A stretch of DNA of 64,000 bases from Candidatus Saccharimonadota bacterium (lineage in GTDB: Bacteria; Patescibacteriota; Saccharimonadia; Saccharimonadales; Saccharimonadaceae): contig JAEEUB010000002.1 of the NCBI GenBank assembly GCA_016286785.1, forward strand, positions 1 to 64,000, written 5' to 3'. The first letter of the stretch is position 1; every line of letters begins with the position of its first letter. The position numbers and the translations under genes were made by a program. Positions 35,538-44,431 of this stretch are shown one piece after another. Below the pieces are notes generated by a model, which saw only the letters and a list, made by a program, of their open reading frames with translations, did not search any database and had not been told where the DNA came from.

Positions 35538-35810
35538 ATGTCACACGTAAAAGCTGGCGGTACCGCCAAGAATGTACACAATAATGCCGGACAGCGCCTT
35601 GGCGTCAAGCGTTTTGGTGGCCAAAAAGTAAAAAATGGCGAAGTTTTAGTTCGTCAAACAGGTGCAACTAAAATTGCAGGCCCTGGCACCTATATGTCAC
35701 GCAATTTTACGATTCATGCAGCTAAAGACGGCGTAGTCACTTTTGTAAAAACCAAAAAGACTCATTTTTCCGGCAAAAGCTTACCACGCGTAAGAGTTGA
35801 AGTCAGATAA
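35538..35810 (+). CDS. rpmA: 50S ribosomal protein bL27
   Basis: 90-aa ribosomal protein near the peptidyl-transferase centre. It has the conserved KAGGTAKNVHNNAGQRLGVKRFGG start, GEVLVRQTG and the basic C-terminus. The N-terminus begins directly with MSHVKAGG, so there is no cleaved prepeptide of the Firmicutes type. An AAGGAAG site lies at the end of the preceding gene, with no gap. The usual partner rplU is not adjacent. Confidence 0.97.
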   Translation: MSHVKAGGTAKNVHNNAGQRLGVKRFGGQKVKNGEVLVRQTGATKIAGPGTYMSRNFTIHAAKDGVVTFVKTKKTHFSGKSLPRVRVEVR

Positions 35811-35840
35811 TATACCCTCAATTTGTGGTATAATTTCTCT

Positions 35841-36899
35841 ATGACTAAGAAAAAGCGTATTCGTTTTTCTTTTCGTACAGTTTTGATTATACTGACGATT
35901 GTTTTGGTTGGCTATGTAATCTACCAAAATTGGCCAGATATTCTAGATACGCTTAATCATCTAAGCGAAGCAAACGTCTTTGTTCTTCTTTTTCTAATTC
36001 CAGAGCAGCTATTCATGTATTATGCTTGTGGGCAGATATTCTTTTCCTACTTGAGAAACAGACAGAATGTTCGCAAGTTTACAAAAGGCGAAATACTCAG
36101 AATTTCTACCGAGCTTAACTTTGTTAATCACGCCGTACCGGCCGGTGGCATCGGCGGATTGGCTTTTTTGACTTATCGTCTTTCGTCATATGATGTAACG
36201 GCTGGTCAGGCGAGTTTTTTGTACCTGTTTCGCTATGCTGTAACAACCGTAATTAATTATCTCCAAGCCCTAATCGCTATTATAATCTTACTCATTTTTA
36301 ACTTAATCCCGAGTGAAGCAAAATGGATTATTCCATTATCGCTGCTAATGAATCTTGGCGTATTTGCCGCCCTTTGGTTTGTTGTTTTTGTAGCTAGCAG
36401 TAAAAAACGCATTTACTTCTTCGCCGAAGTTATTTCTAAGATACTAAGCGTCCTAATCAAAATTGTAACGTTTAACCATAAAAAGCGTTTGATGAAAGAG
36501 AAGAAAATTATCGATTATTTTCTAGATATTCATGAAAGTGTAAAAACGGCGAAAGAGAATAAAAGATACCTTAAAAAACCCGCTCTTTGGGGACTAATCT
36601 ACAGCTTCTTTGAAATTGGGACGTATTGGATTGTTGCTATTTCTCTCGGCAGGCCAGAACTATTGCCGTACATTATGGTGGGGGAGGCGATCGGTTCGGT
36701 ATTTGATGGAATCGTTCCTTATGGGCTGTACGAACTCGGTATGGCTGGCGTTATGATTGCGCTAGGAGTCGATTTTCCTACTGCGACAATTGTGACAGTC
36801 ATGACGCGCGTGATAACTCTTGTATTTACGATTATCTCAGGTTCCTATCCTTATTACTCTGCCATCAAAAATAACAAGATAGTCCAAAATGAAAAATAA
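35841..36899 (+). CDS. LPG synthase-type (UPF0104/MprF TM domain) membrane protein
   Basis: A 352-aa integral membrane protein with about eight helices, a basic N-terminus (MTKKKRIRFSF) and the AVPAGGIGG motif (about 100) and ELGMAG near 305, both typical of lysylphosphatidylglycerol synthase TM-region/flippase-like proteins. It has no aminoacyl-transferase domain. It may move or flip a lipid. ATG 35841 is chosen because TATAAT ends 6 bases upstream. It overlaps xseA by 11 bases. Confidence 0.8.
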   Translation: MTKKKRIRFSFRTVLIILTIVLVGYVIYQNWPDILDTLNHLSEANVFVLLFLIPEQLFMYYACGQIFFSYLRNRQNVRKFTKGEILRISTELNFVNHAVPAGGIGGLAFLTYRLSSYDVTAGQASFLYLFRYAVTTVINYLQALIAIIILLIFNLIPSEAKWIIPLSLLMNLGVFAALWFVVFVASSKKRIYFFAEVISKILSVLIKIVTFNHKKRLMKEKKIIDYFLDIHESVKTAKENKRYLKKPALWGLIYSFFEIGTYWIVAISLGRPELLPYIMVGEAIGSVFDGIVPYGLYELGMAGVMIALGVDFPTATIVTVMTRVITLVFTIISGSYPYYSAIKNNKIVQNEK

Positions 36900-38142
36900 C
36901 CAATCTCTTAGAGACGACAGCTTTACTCCGACTGAATTTATTAGTGTGGTCAATCAAACTCTCGACTACGCCTATTCTAGCGTCTTAATTACTGGCGAAG
37001 TGGCTAGCTATAAAGTCAACCAAGGAAAATGGGTATTCTTTGACTTAAAAGACGAAGAATCTAGTATTTCCTGCTTTATGCCACTTTGGGACCTTAGAAT
37101 GCCACTGGAAGACGGTATGAAAGTAATAGTAAGGGGCGTTCCAAAAATTACCAAATGGGGCAAGTTTTCGTTTACTGTGTCAGTAGTTAAGCCAGTGGGT
37201 GAGGGCAGTCTCAAAAAAGCTTATGAGTTGTTAAAGAAAAAACTGGAAGCTGAAGGAATTTTTGACCAAGCCAAAAAACGTCCAATTCCCGAAGACCTAA
37301 CAAAACTCGGAGTCATCTCATCTACAGGTGCAGCTGGCTATGCTGATTTTGTTAAAATAATCAATGCTAGATGGGGCGGAATGAAGGTTTTTGTAGCTCA
37401 CACCCAAGTGCAAGGACTCGATGCTCCAGACCAAATCATCAGGGCTCTACAATATTTTAACGAACATGGCAATGTTCAAATGATAGCTATCTTAAGAGGT
37501 GGTGGCAGTGCAGACGATCTGTCTTGCTTTAACGACGAAGCATTAGTGCGAGCAATTGCCGCGAGCAAAATTCCAGTCATCACTGGTATTGGCCACGAGG
37601 TAGACGAATCATTGTCGGATTTGGCGGCCGATGTGCGTGCATCCACTCCATCTAACGCCGCTGAGATGCTAACCCGCGACCGTGCGGAAATTAAAGGAAA
37701 AATCATAAGAAGCGTAGGCAGAATTAGCCAAATAACTCTGCAAGAAATCGAGCGAGCCTTAGCTGACAGTCGGTCGAGTATCGAAGGGATAATGAAAAAA
37801 TCTCTTGAGCAAATCAATCTAGCAAGGCAACAAAACGTAGCCCAGTTAAGGCGAGCAAATAGCCTAATTAAGGCGAAATATATAGACCCGGTGTTAGAAT
37901 CGAATCGGGAAAAAATTAGGCGCTCGCTTGAAAGAATTAAAACGGAATACGAAAGAATAAAAAACAGTATAGAGCAAAAATCCAAGCTTTTAGAGGCCTT
38001 AAACCCAGAAACAATTTTAAGCCAAGGGTATGCGATAATAGCAGGGAAGATATCGCCAGGCAGTGTTGTAAAAATCACAACATTACAACAAATAATTGAT
38101 GCAGAAGTTAAAAAAATAGAAGAAAGGAATAACAATGAGTGA
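36889..38142 (+). CDS. xseA: Exodeoxyribonuclease VII large subunit
   Basis: Bidirectional single-strand DNA exonuclease. The 417-aa protein has an N-terminal OB fold (about 10-105, VTGEVASYK-like), the catalytic domain with GVISSTGAAGYADF, RGGGSADDL and TGIGHEVDESLSD motifs (about 140-255), and a long coiled-coil region (about 265-370) before the C-terminal strand LSQGYAII. It overlaps the preceding gene by 11 and xseB by 8 bases. Confidence 0.95.
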   Translation: MKNNQSLRDDSFTPTEFISVVNQTLDYAYSSVLITGEVASYKVNQGKWVFFDLKDEESSISCFMPLWDLRMPLEDGMKVIVRGVPKITKWGKFSFTVSVVKPVGEGSLKKAYELLKKKLEAEGIFDQAKKRPIPEDLTKLGVISSTGAAGYADFVKIINARWGGMKVFVAHTQVQGLDAPDQIIRALQYFNEHGNVQMIAILRGGGSADDLSCFNDEALVRAIAASKIPVITGIGHEVDESLSDLAADVRASTPSNAAEMLTRDRAEIKGKIIRSVGRISQITLQEIERALADSRSSIEGIMKKSLEQINLARQQNVAQLRRANSLIKAKYIDPVLESNREKIRRSLERIKTEYERIKNSIEQKSKLLEALNPETILSQGYAIIAGKISPGSVVKITTLQQIIDAEVKKIEERNNNE

Positions 38143-38332
38143 AAAATTGACTCTTAACCAAAAAATTAATAAACTAGACGGCGAAGTAGAATGGTTTTAT
38201 TCTGATGATTTTAAATTAGAAGAGGCAGCAAAAAAATATAAGGCGGCAGTAGCCCTTGCAAAAGATATCGAATCTGATTTAAACGAGCTAAAAAACGAAA
38301 TCGAAGTATTGTCTGAGGATTTCAGCAAATAA
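38135..38332 (+). CDS. xseB: Exodeoxyribonuclease VII small subunit
   Basis: 65-aa helical-hairpin subunit of exonuclease VII, with the typical NKLDGEVEWFYSDDFKLEEA block followed by a second helix. It overlaps xseA by 8 bases and has AGAAAGGAA as ribosome site. Together the two make the functional enzyme. Confidence 0.92.
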   Translation: MSEKLTLNQKINKLDGEVEWFYSDDFKLEEAAKKYKAAVALAKDIESDLNELKNEIEVLSEDFSK

Positions 38333-38358
38333 CAATCCGATTGTGCTATAATTTAACT

Positions 38359-39096
38359 ATGGATAATTATCAACCAGCGCAAAACGACACACCTAACACG
38401 TTGGTCGGAAGACCAATGATTAAACAGTCACAGAGCCCTTCAACTCTCCATAGGGATAACTCTGGTTTAATTAAAACAATCATCATTATCATCATCTCGC
38501 TTGTCGCTATGACCTTTATCGGTCTATTTATCTGGATATTTCTCCAATATAATGAGATTAGCACCGATGTAGATGGACAAATAGCTGTCGCAGTGGCAAA
38601 AGCCAAAGATGAACAAGCGGCTCAACTAGAGGCGGAATTCGCCGAAAGAGAAAAGCTTCCTTATAAAACTTTTTCTGGTCCAGTCGACTACGGTCAATTA
38701 ACATTTAATTACCCAAAAACCTGGAGCGTTTATGTAGCGGCTGATGCCGCGACTGGCGGCGATTACCAGGCTTTCTTTAATCCAACCCAGGTTAATACGG
38801 TAGCAAAAGATACTGTTAATGCATTAAGGTTAACTATCCGGGATGATAGTTTCGACGACGTTGCTAGTGAGTATCAAAAGTTCATAGATCGTAAAGATCC
38901 TAACTTAACTATGCAAGCTGTCACCATAGGCGACATCTCCGCAAATCGCTACGCTGGAACAATCCCAAATACAGATTTAAATGGCATTATTGTAATTTTT
39001 AAAATTCGCGATAAAACCGCCGTCTTTCAGACCGACACAACATTATTTGAGCAGGATTTTAACACCTTACTTCAAACCATTTCATTCAATGCCTAG
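38359..39096 (+). CDS. Membrane-anchored protein with PsbP-like extracytoplasmic domain
   Basis: 245 aa. The polar N-terminus (about 1-38) is followed by a membrane helix (about 39-62) and a short coiled linker. The C-terminal alpha/beta domain (about 100-245) opens with LTFNYPKTWSVY, like PsbP/DUF1795-type domains. Function unknown. ATG 38359 is chosen over the upstream ATG because TATAAT ends 6 bases before it (leaderless). Confidence 0.72.
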   Translation: MDNYQPAQNDTPNTLVGRPMIKQSQSPSTLHRDNSGLIKTIIIIIISLVAMTFIGLFIWIFLQYNEISTDVDGQIAVAVAKAKDEQAAQLEAEFAEREKLPYKTFSGPVDYGQLTFNYPKTWSVYVAADAATGGDYQAFFNPTQVNTVAKDTVNALRLTIRDDSFDDVASEYQKFIDRKDPNLTMQAVTIGDISANRYAGTIPNTDLNGIIVIFKIRDKTAVFQTDTTLFEQDFNTLLQTISFNA

Positions 39097-39123
39097 GCGC
39101 TAAATTAGTGATATAATTAATTC

Positions 39124-39807
39124 ATGATAAGTGAGGTCGACGGTATTTTGGTGACGGCGCACGAGCTAAAAGCGCCACTTGCCGTAATTCGGCAACTTGC
39201 TTTTTCGCTTGAGGAATTAAAACCCGAGAACGAACAAATTCGTAGCGAAATGATCCAGGTGTCCGAACGCGCCATTAAACAAGTTAACGACCTAGCAAAA
39301 GTACGACGTCTAGAGGACGGCCTATTTGTAATGGAACCAGTGTCGGTTCGTGCAGTTTGTAATGATGCCTCAAAAGAACTAACTCGTCTATATAAAAGCG
39401 AGCGCAAGGGTTTATCGGTTAGATATTCAAACCGTTCGCGCCTTGTAACTGCAAACCGCGATTTATTATATAGTGTAGTCTATAATTTCTTGCTGAATGC
39501 AATGCACTACTCGAGCGATGATACTACGGCAAAGCTTCTAGTTTCTGACAATAAGGAGAACGTTAAGATTGTGGTGCGTGATTATGGCCCGGCTTTACCA
39601 ACGGACGTGTGGCGCAAACTCAAAGATGGATATCTAGAAGAGCCAACATCAATCGCTATGCGCCCGGGTTCGTCAGGCCTCGGTCTCTACATCGCATCCG
39701 AATTTTCAAAATATATGCACGCAAAACTGGGGGCTGTACGTCACCGTGACGGCACGAGTATCTTTGTAGAGCTACCAATCTCTAAACAGGCAAGTTTATT
39801 TGTATGA
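39124..39807 (+). CDS. Minimal soluble sensor histidine kinase
   Basis: 227 aa with only a dimerisation/phosphoacceptor domain (His13 in TAHELKAPLAVI) and an ATP-binding domain: N box NFLLNAMHYS, G1-like VVRDYGPALP and G2 SSGLGLYIA. There is no membrane segment and no sensor domain, so the input must come from a partner. It overlaps the next gene, a receiver protein, by 4 bases. TATAAT ends 6 bases before ATG (leaderless). Confidence 0.87.
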   Translation: MISEVDGILVTAHELKAPLAVIRQLAFSLEELKPENEQIRSEMIQVSERAIKQVNDLAKVRRLEDGLFVMEPVSVRAVCNDASKELTRLYKSERKGLSVRYSNRSRLVTANRDLLYSVVYNFLLNAMHYSSDDTTAKLLVSDNKENVKIVVRDYGPALPTDVWRKLKDGYLEEPTSIAMRPGSSGLGLYIASEFSKYMHAKLGAVRHRDGTSIFVELPISKQASLFV

Positions 39808-40151
39808 TTTTTATAATTGATGATGATGTGGCGATGGCTAGATGTATAGCTAGAGCCTGCAAGGGATTTAAATCTAAGATTTATAGTAATGCTATCGCCG
39901 CGATCGATGCCACCAACGATAGATTGCCGAAACTGATCTTTTTAGATATTCTTCTTGATGGCCCTGATGGCTTTACCTTATTAAACGAACTAGCCTCTTA
40001 TCCCGATACTTGCAAAATTCCAATCGTTATTGTTTCATCTTTGGATTTAAAAGAATCTGATTTATCTTCGTATAATGTAGTCGGAATTCTTAGTAAGGAC
40101 TCTATGACTCCAAGCGATATCTTGTCTTATGCGGAGGAATATGACAGTTAA
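39804..40151 (+). CDS. Stand-alone response regulator receiver domain
   Basis: 115-aa CheY-like protein: acidic pair Asp7/Asp8 (IIDDDVA), phosphoacceptor Asp48 (IFLDILLDG), Ser/Thr in VIVSS and Lys in LSKD. There is no output domain. It overlaps the histidine kinase by 4 bases and recO by 11 bases, so kinase, receiver and RecO are co-translated. The output partner is unknown. Confidence 0.87.
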   Translation: MIFIIDDDVAMARCIARACKGFKSKIYSNAIAAIDATNDRLPKLIFLDILLDGPDGFTLLNELASYPDTCKIPIVIVSSLDLKESDLSSYNVVGILSKDSMTPSDILSYAEEYDS

Positions 40152-40818
40152 AGACTACAAAACCCTAGCCTACGTAACGAGGCGCACAAACTACGGCGAA
40201 GCAGATCGTATCTTGAATCTCATAACCCCTAAAGGCAAGGTTGTTGCTATTGCAAAAGGAGTCAGAAAAGAAAAATCAAAGCTAGCTGGCGGAATAGAGC
40301 TGTTTTCTAAGATTGAACTTAATTTGCACGAGGGAAAATCAGATTTTGCCATAGTTACTAGCTCCAGAATGATAAAATATTACGGCAACATCTTAAAAGA
40401 CTACAGTAGGATGGAGTTAGCTGGATTGATATTAAAAAAGATCAACTATCTCGCCGAACATTCTGACAATCCAGAATACTATAAAATCGTAGATCAATGT
40501 CTGGGTGAGCTAAATAGTGACACTGATATAAGATTAATAAAAAACTGGTTTATTCTTAACATTAAAAAAACTAGCGGCGATGAAATTAATCTATATCGCG
40601 ACACTGATGGGAAACGGCTCGCTGCGGACATTCGCTATGATTGGGATGTTGGACAAAACGCCTTCGCAAATAACTTAGAAGGCCTATATGGCGCGAATGA
40701 TATTAAACTACTAAGATTAATGTCGAGTACCGACCTAAAAACAATTAAACGAGTAAAACTTTCCGAAGAATTAATAAAAAAGATGACGGAATACGTTTCT
40801 ATCGTGGGCGAGGCCTAA
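40141..40818 (+). CDS. recO: DNA repair protein RecO
   Basis: RecF-pathway mediator that anneals strands and loads RecA. 225 aa with an N-terminal OB fold (TLAYVTRRTNYGEADRILNLITPKGKV, then AKGVRKEKSK) and a helical C-terminal domain. The usual four-Cys zinc site of many RecO proteins is missing; only one Cys (QCLGEL) is seen. Start ATG 40141 follows GCGGAGGAAT inside the receiver gene. An upstream in-frame ATG lacks a ribosome site. Confidence 0.88.
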   Translation: MTVKDYKTLAYVTRRTNYGEADRILNLITPKGKVVAIAKGVRKEKSKLAGGIELFSKIELNLHEGKSDFAIVTSSRMIKYYGNILKDYSRMELAGLILKKINYLAEHSDNPEYYKIVDQCLGELNSDTDIRLIKNWFILNIKKTSGDEINLYRDTDGKRLAADIRYDWDVGQNAFANNLEGLYGANDIKLLRLMSSTDLKTIKRVKLSEELIKKMTEYVSIVGEA

Positions 40819-40854
40819 ATATGTTATAATTACAATAACTAAATAGGAGAAAAA

Positions 40855-41382
40855 ATGGCAGATTTTAATAAAGTTTTGACACCCGGCGATTATCAAAATG
40901 GAGAACTAAACGTAGTAATCGAAATTCCTACCGGTTCAAATCATAAGATAGAATGGGATCGCGAGCACGCTTGCTTCATGCTAGACCGAGTTGAACCAAT
41001 GGCCTTCGCAAAACCTTGTAACTATGGCTTTATTCCGCAAACCTTAGACGAGGATGGTGACGAACTAGATGTTCTAATGATTACCGATCAACCATTAACC
41101 ACCGGCATCTGGATGAAAGCCAAAATCCTTGGCGTTATGAAATTTGTAGATAGCGACGAAGTTGATGATAAGATTATTTGTGTTCCGGCCGACGATCGCA
41201 ACAATGGTGACACATATAATTCATTAGAAGATTTACCTGAGCAAACCTTAAAGCAGATTGAGTTTCACTTTAACCACTATAAGGATCTAAAAAAACCTGG
41301 TACTACAGAAGTAAAAGGATTCTTTGGTAAAGAAGAAGCAAAAGACATCATAGAAAAAGCAATCAAAAGATTCGAAAAATAA
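40855..41382 (+). CDS. ppa: Inorganic pyrophosphatase (family I)
   Basis: Hydrolyses pyrophosphate from biosynthesis. 175 aa with VVIEIPTGSNHKIEWD, YGFIPQTLDEDGDELDVLMI (metal-binding Asp cluster) and the later PADDR...DLPE..L block. A GGAGAAAA site lies before ATG, and TATAAT upstream gives a short leader. A bidirectional terminator follows. Confidence 0.96.
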   Translation: MADFNKVLTPGDYQNGELNVVIEIPTGSNHKIEWDREHACFMLDRVEPMAFAKPCNYGFIPQTLDEDGDELDVLMITDQPLTTGIWMKAKILGVMKFVDSDEVDDKIICVPADDRNNGDTYNSLEDLPEQTLKQIEFHFNHYKDLKKPGTTEVKGFFGKEEAKDIIEKAIKRFEK

Positions 41383-41409
41383 AAAATAGCCCCTCGGGGG
41401 CTATTTTTT
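41381..41409. terminator. Bidirectional terminator between ppa and glyS
   Basis: AAAAAATAGCCCC-TCG-GGGGCTATTTTTT, a perfect stem with A- and T-runs serving both converging genes. Confidence 0.92.
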
Positions 41410-42751
41410 ATAATTCCTCAATCGGCTTTCTAATTTGTTCGGCCGTATCTCGGTCTCTTATTGTTACGGTATTATCTTCTAGTGTATCAAAATCAATCAC
41501 AACACATCGTGGCGTGCCAATTTCGTCTTGTTTGCGATATCTTTTGCCGATATTCCCAGAATCGTCCCAAGTCACATTCTTATATTTTTTGCGAAGCAAA
41601 GCATAAACTTCTTTAGCTTTAGACATGAGTTCAGGTTTGTTTTTTAGAAGCGGCGAAACGCAATATTTATATGGGGCAAGGTTTTCTGGTAATTTGAGAA
41701 CTACACGTTTTTCGCCATTTAGTTCATCCTCGGTGTAAGCCGTAGAAAAGACTGCAAGAAACAACCGTTCAACCCCAATTGACGGCTCAATTATATGAGG
41801 AACAAAGCATTCTCCAGTAACCTTATCACGGTACTCCATCGATTTGCCGGATTCTCTTTGGATATTCATAAGATCAAAATCAGTGCGGTAGGCAAGCCCC
41901 ATTAATTCTTCTTCGCCATTTGGATAATCGAACATAAAGTCAACGGTGCACTTGCTGTAGTGAGCACGATCTTCTTCTGGCACTTCGTATTCATGAATTT
42001 CGTTCGGATTTAGCCCCATTCGGTTTTCGAGAAAATCGTGTTGGAGTAAACGTATTGTCTCGAATTGTTTCTCCCATTCGCTAGGCCGAACAAAATACTC
42101 AACTTCCATTTGCGAACACTCGCGGTCACGCAGGATAAAATCGCGTGGGCTAATTTCGTTGCGAAAAGCTTTGCCTTGTTGTGCCAAGCCAAACGGCAAA
42201 TCCGGATAAAAAGTGTCCAAAACATTTTTGTAATTTGTAAAGATGCCTTGTGCTGTCTCGGGGCGAAGATAAGCCACATGGCTTTCGGCTAGCTTAGAGT
42301 CGTCGTCCGGCAAAACCGCACCAACATGAGTTAAAAACATCATGTTAAATTTGCGAATCGGCCCCCAGTTTTCTTTGCCACAAACTGGACACTTAGTATG
42401 TGTAGCCAAAAATTCTTCGCTAGTTACGGATTCGGTAATTCCTTCCGCGATTTTATCAGCACGAAATCTAGATTTACATTCCTTACACTCAACCAATGGG
42501 TCGGCAAAAGTTTCGGTATGTCCACTAGCAACCCATGTACGAGGGTTCATCAAAATCGCTGCATCAACCCCGTAAATGTCGTCTCGCTCTTCCACAAAAT
42601 ACTTCCACCATTCGTTCATAATGTTTCTTTTTAAAATCACGCCGAGCGGTCCAAAATCCCAAGTTCCAGCCATACCACCAAAAATATCCGAACCCGGAAA
42701 AACAAAACCGCGCCGCTTACATAAGCTCACAATGTCTTCTATTTTTTTCAT
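41408..42751 (-). CDS. glyS: Glycyl-tRNA synthetase (alpha2 type)
   Basis: Class II synthetase for tRNA-Gly. 447 aa, single-chain dimeric type, with GTWDFGPLG, the zinc-binding-like CxxC pairs (CKECKSRF and CPVCGKENWG, about 92-95 and 125-128), motif 2 FRNEISPRDFILRDREC and motif 3 EPSIGVERL, plus the anticodon-binding domain (about 350-445). TATAAT ends 6 bases before ATG. Confidence 0.96.
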   Translation of the reverse strand: MKKIEDIVSLCKRRGFVFPGSDIFGGMAGTWDFGPLGVILKRNIMNEWWKYFVEERDDIYGVDAAILMNPRTWVASGHTETFADPLVECKECKSRFRADKIAEGITESVTSEEFLATHTKCPVCGKENWGPIRKFNMMFLTHVGAVLPDDDSKLAESHVAYLRPETAQGIFTNYKNVLDTFYPDLPFGLAQQGKAFRNEISPRDFILRDRECSQMEVEYFVRPSEWEKQFETIRLLQHDFLENRMGLNPNEIHEYEVPEEDRAHYSKCTVDFMFDYPNGEEELMGLAYRTDFDLMNIQRESGKSMEYRDKVTGECFVPHIIEPSIGVERLFLAVFSTAYTEDELNGEKRVVLKLPENLAPYKYCVSPLLKNKPELMSKAKEVYALLRKKYKNVTWDDSGNIGKRYRKQDEIGTPRCVVIDFDTLEDNTVTIRDRDTAEQIRKPIEEL

Positions 42752-42768
42752 AAGATTATTATATCACA

Positions 42769-44100
42769 CTAGTCAGCCCAAAAATCTTCTGGATTGGCTT
42801 CGGCATTGATGTTTATTTCGCTAGTTTCACCAGTCTCAAAGTTCTTCGACTTTAGGGTCTCGGAATTAATCTCAGCCTCTCCAATTACGATGCCATTCTT
42901 AGAGACTTTAGTCGCATAAGTGAGCTTATCCCCCAAATTCTTGCCGGCAAAAACAATGGTGGTGCTATATTTTTTATTGCGAAGCTTCCTGGCAACAATC
43001 ATTGCTTCATCAAACTCGTTTTCGGATACTGGCACAATCGCATAATCTAGAAGGTGCGTCTTGTCGGCAACGAGCCCACATTCATTCAGTACATAAAACA
43101 AACGAGTGAGACCAATAGAGCCCCCAACGCCAGGAAAAGATTTATCTGTAAAGTATTTAGTGAGGTTCTCGTACCGTCCACCACCGCAAATCGAACCGAT
43201 ATTTTTGTATTCTGGTAGGATAAATTCGAAAACGGTGCCAGTGTAGTAATCGAGCCCTCGTACAATTTTCATGTCGGCGATCGCTTGTTCCTTGAATCCA
43301 GCCGACTCTAAAAGATATAGAACTTGGTCTAGCTCTAAAATTCCCTCAGAAAAGGTTTCGTTCGAGATTTCTAGGTTGCCTAGGCTTTTAATGACTTCGG
43401 ATCTTTCGCCATTTAGGTCGATAAACGCTGTAAGTTTTTTAACGATATCTTTTTCAAGTCCCAGCTCTTCTAACGAAGTCTTAGTTTGCTCCGGAGTAAC
43501 CTTTTCGGCGTGGTCGATAATGTTAAAGATATCCTTTGATTTTTCTACTAAATCTAATGCTTCTAAGAGCCCAGAAAGTATTTTACGATTACTTACGCGG
43601 GCTAAAACTGGAGTATTTAGCTCAAAAGATAATAGCGTCGAAAGCAGTGTAGCAATTACATCCGCATCGTAAGCGATAGGGAGGGAATTACGACCAATCA
43701 CGTCTATATCGCACTGATAAAACTCGCGAAATCGTCCTTTTTGCGCCCGCTCGCCCCTAAAATTTACTCCAACCTGGGAAACTTTAAATGGAAAATGTAA
43801 ATCATTCTCATGCTCAACGACGTACCGTGCTAGCGGAACAGTATGGTCAAAGCGCAGCGACTCCTTGTCGTTGGACTCAGCGCTAGATGTTTTAACTACT
43901 CTATAGATTTGCTTTTCTGTTTCGCCACCTGCCTTGGCTAGAAGTATTTCGGTGCGCTCAATCGTAGGAGTCTCGATGTTTAAAAAACCATGCTGATGAT
44001 AAGAAGAAGATATTAGAGTTTTTAATCGATCGAATTTTGCCTGCTCCCTAGGAGTAAGCTCCTGTGTGCCCGAAATTGGGGCGGTATTTATCTTTTTCAT
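42769..44100 (-). CDS. hisS: Histidyl-tRNA synthetase
   Basis: Class II synthetase, 443 aa. It begins ISGTQELTP and has motif 1 (GFLNIETPTIE), LRFDHTVPLARYV, motif 2 FRGERAQKGRFREFYQCD, the histidine-specific GLDYYTGTVFE and CGGGRYENL motifs, and a C-terminal anticodon-binding domain. TATAAT lies 7 bases before ATG, divergent from tRNA-Phe. Confidence 0.96.
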   Translation of the reverse strand: MKKINTAPISGTQELTPREQAKFDRLKTLISSSYHQHGFLNIETPTIERTEILLAKAGGETEKQIYRVVKTSSAESNDKESLRFDHTVPLARYVVEHENDLHFPFKVSQVGVNFRGERAQKGRFREFYQCDIDVIGRNSLPIAYDADVIATLLSTLLSFELNTPVLARVSNRKILSGLLEALDLVEKSKDIFNIIDHAEKVTPEQTKTSLEELGLEKDIVKKLTAFIDLNGERSEVIKSLGNLEISNETFSEGILELDQVLYLLESAGFKEQAIADMKIVRGLDYYTGTVFEFILPEYKNIGSICGGGRYENLTKYFTDKSFPGVGGSIGLTRLFYVLNECGLVADKTHLLDYAIVPVSENEFDEAMIVARKLRNKKYSTTIVFAGKNLGDKLTYATKVSKNGIVIGEAEINSETLKSKNFETGETSEININAEANPEDFWAD

Positions 44101-44140
44101 ACTTTTAATTATATCATATCTATGATATAATACGTTGTAT

Positions 44141-44216
44141 GGTTCTGTAGCTCAGTTGGTAGAGCAGAGGCCTGAAGAGCCTTGTGTCGCTGGTTCAAGT
44201 CCAGCCGGAACCACCA
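44141..44216 (+). tRNA. tRNA-Phe (GAA)
   Basis: Acceptor GGTTCTG pairs with CGGAACC, anticodon stem-loop GAGGC-CTGAAGA-GCCTT gives GAA, T-loop GTTCAAG, CCA encoded. TATAAT (44126-44131) lies 9 bases upstream. Confidence 0.95.
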
Positions 44217-44227
44217 TGGTTTATATA

Positions 44228-44251
44228 ACTCGGCATTTTGGCCGATTTTTT
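44228..44251 (+). terminator. tRNA-Phe terminator
   Basis: TCGG-CATTTTGG-CCGA followed by TTTTTTAG just after the tRNA. The stretch 44252-44388 beyond it shows no gene. Confidence 0.65.
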
Positions 44252-44388
44252 AGTGGTGAAATCCCGTTAAGTACCTTGCAGGTCCTAGAGTTCTATTTTG
44301 CATCAATTTTGCACAAAAAATGCGCCCGAAAACGCATTTTTGCTTCTATTAGATAGACCTATTAATACCCTAAGTAATTTAATCACAT

Positions 44389-44425
44389 AAAAAGCACTTG
44401 TAGAATAAGTTTTACAGTGCTTTTT
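44389..44425. terminator. Terminator of the 259-aa gene
   Basis: AAAAAGCACT and AGTGCTTTTT form a perfect 10-bp stem around a 17-base loop. It works in both directions and ends the minus-strand gene at 44432. Confidence 0.8.
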
Positions 44426-44431
44426 AATACT

